Shown: piece after piece, positions 30,682 through 31,319 of the stretch
Layout of the letters: the number at the start of each line of letters is the position of its first letter
Position numbering within the stretch: position 1 is the stretch's first letter
Assembly: GCA_002402275.1 (NCBI GenBank)
Contig: DHFN01000066.1
Location: 1 to 31,319, forward strand
Reading direction: 5' to 3'
Origin: Anaerolineales bacterium UBA4823
Lineage (GTDB): Bacteria > Chloroflexota > Anaerolineae > Anaerolineales > UBA4823
Length of the DNA stretch: 31,319 nt
The notes under the pieces: model-generated
Database searches by the model: none
Told to the model about the DNA's origin: nothing
Seen by the model: only the letters and a program-made list of their open reading frames with translations
Program-made: the position numbers and the translations under genes

Positions 30682-31319
30682 ACAAGCGAAAATTTTATTC
30701 CTTTTTTCGGATACCGGTGGAGGGCATCGCAGTGCTGCTGAAGCATTGATCGAGGCATTAAAACTTGAATATGGTGATCAAATTTCTACTGATATGGTAG
30801 ATATTTTTAAGGAATGTGCTCCAAAACCATTGGATCGGATGCCCGAGTTATATCCACTGATGGTGCGGATGCCTAAAGCCTGGGGGCTTGGTTATTATAT
30901 TAGCAACGGCTATTGGCAGGCCCAATTAATTACCGATGGAGCCTGGCCCATGGTGCGCCGCAATATTCGCCGAATCAACAGAACTCACCCCAGTGATTTG
31001 ATTGTCTCGGTTCACCCATTTGCCAATGCTTTGTTTTTACGGGCATTAGGATCTCATCGTCCACCATTCATCACTGTTGTGACCGACTTAGTAACCACTC
31101 ATGCACTTTGGTATCACCGCCGGGAAGATCTCTGTATTGTTCCAACCGAGGAAGCCCGCCAACGTGCTTTTTTATTTGGAATGCGGGAAGATCAAGTCCA
31201 AGTAATCGGACTTCCAGTAGCACAACGGTTCTGCCAGGAGAGACAAGCTAAACCCCAAATCCGCAAACAGTTAGGATGGGAGTTGGATTTGCCCACGATA
31301 TTGCTGGCGGGTGGCGGTG
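30656..31319 (+). CDS. MGDG-synthase-like glycosyltransferase (partial, runs off the right edge)
   Basis: The first 221 residues of a GT-B glycosyltransferase of the MGDG synthase / processive diacylglycerol glucosyltransferase group. ILFLFSDTGGGHRSAAEAL is the N-terminal glycine-rich motif, followed by SVHPFANALFLRAL and TVVTDLVTTHALWYH, then the start of the second domain (LPTILLAGGG) where the window ends. It transfers a sugar from UDP-sugar to a lipid acceptor. The ATG at 30656 lies inside the DUF951 gene; I see no strong ribosome-binding site, so coupling is likely. Confidence 0.88.
   Translation, partial: MTIQPFLPEQAKILFLFSDTGGGHRSAAEALIEALKLEYGDQISTDMVDIFKECAPKPLDRMPELYPLMVRMPKAWGLGYYISNGYWQAQLITDGAWPMVRRNIRRINRTHPSDLIVSVHPFANALFLRALGSHRPPFITVVTDLVTTHALWYHRREDLCIVPTEEARQRAFLFGMREDQVQVIGLPVAQRFCQERQAKPQIRKQLGWELDLPTILLAGGG

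Overview
The window is a chromosomal segment, most likely from a Chloroflexota bacterium of the class Anaerolineae. This is an inference from content, not a database match. The supporting features are lipoproteins with Thr/Glu/Ala/Pro linkers and LysM domains, a complete ferredoxin-linked korDABC set, a solitary cdaA-cdaR pair next to der, a CoaE protein with an extra C-terminal domain, a DUF951 gene beside an MGDG-synthase-type glycosyltransferase, and a proteobacterial-like cytoplasmic narGHJI set. No rRNA, tRNA, CRISPR array, IS element or phage gene was seen. The window is densely coding and mostly on the minus strand.

Left part (1-7142, minus): a dissimilatory nitrate reductase operon, narG-narH-narJ-narI (narI cut by the left edge), preceded by a TehA/SLAC1-type anion transporter where a NarK might be expected. 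Middle left (7360-10434, plus): a PerR-like Fur-family regulator with a strong promoter and an overlapping operator-like palindrome, a Dps-like thioferritin preceded by a similar palindrome and a possible 28-codon leader ORF, a small cytochrome b5-like protein, a roughly 400-base stretch with no recognised gene, an unrecognised 142-aa protein and a half-size chromate transporter whose 3' end overlaps korC antisense.

Centre (10411-13265, minus): korDABC, a 2-oxoacid:ferredoxin oxidoreductase. It is divergent from a LysM lipoprotein gene (plus, good promoter and terminator), which is followed by a Nudix hydrolase. Then on minus: deoC with an overlapping YgiT-type zinc-finger gene, and the coaE(GNAT fusion)-cdaA-cdaR-der group behind a near-consensus promoter. 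It links CoA synthesis, cyclic-di-AMP synthesis and its regulator, and ribosome assembly.

Right part (20861-30388, minus): an oligopeptide ABC transporter operon whose substrate-binding protein appears to be a natural circular permutant of the SBP_bac_5 fold. A hairpin terminator separates the binding-protein gene from the permease and ATPase genes. Upstream are a glycine C-acetyltransferase (kbl-type), a prephenate-dehydrogenase-like protein that lacks the usual catalytic HPM histidine, an HD-domain protein and an M50 site-2-type protease. At the right edge a divergent, probably leaderless DUF951 gene overlaps the start of an MGDG-synthase-like glycosyltransferase that runs off the window.

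Together this describes a metabolically flexible, peptide-using organism that can respire nitrate, carries oxygen-sensitive ferredoxin metabolism and has a peroxide/iron defence cassette. The permuted binding protein is the most unusual object in the window.
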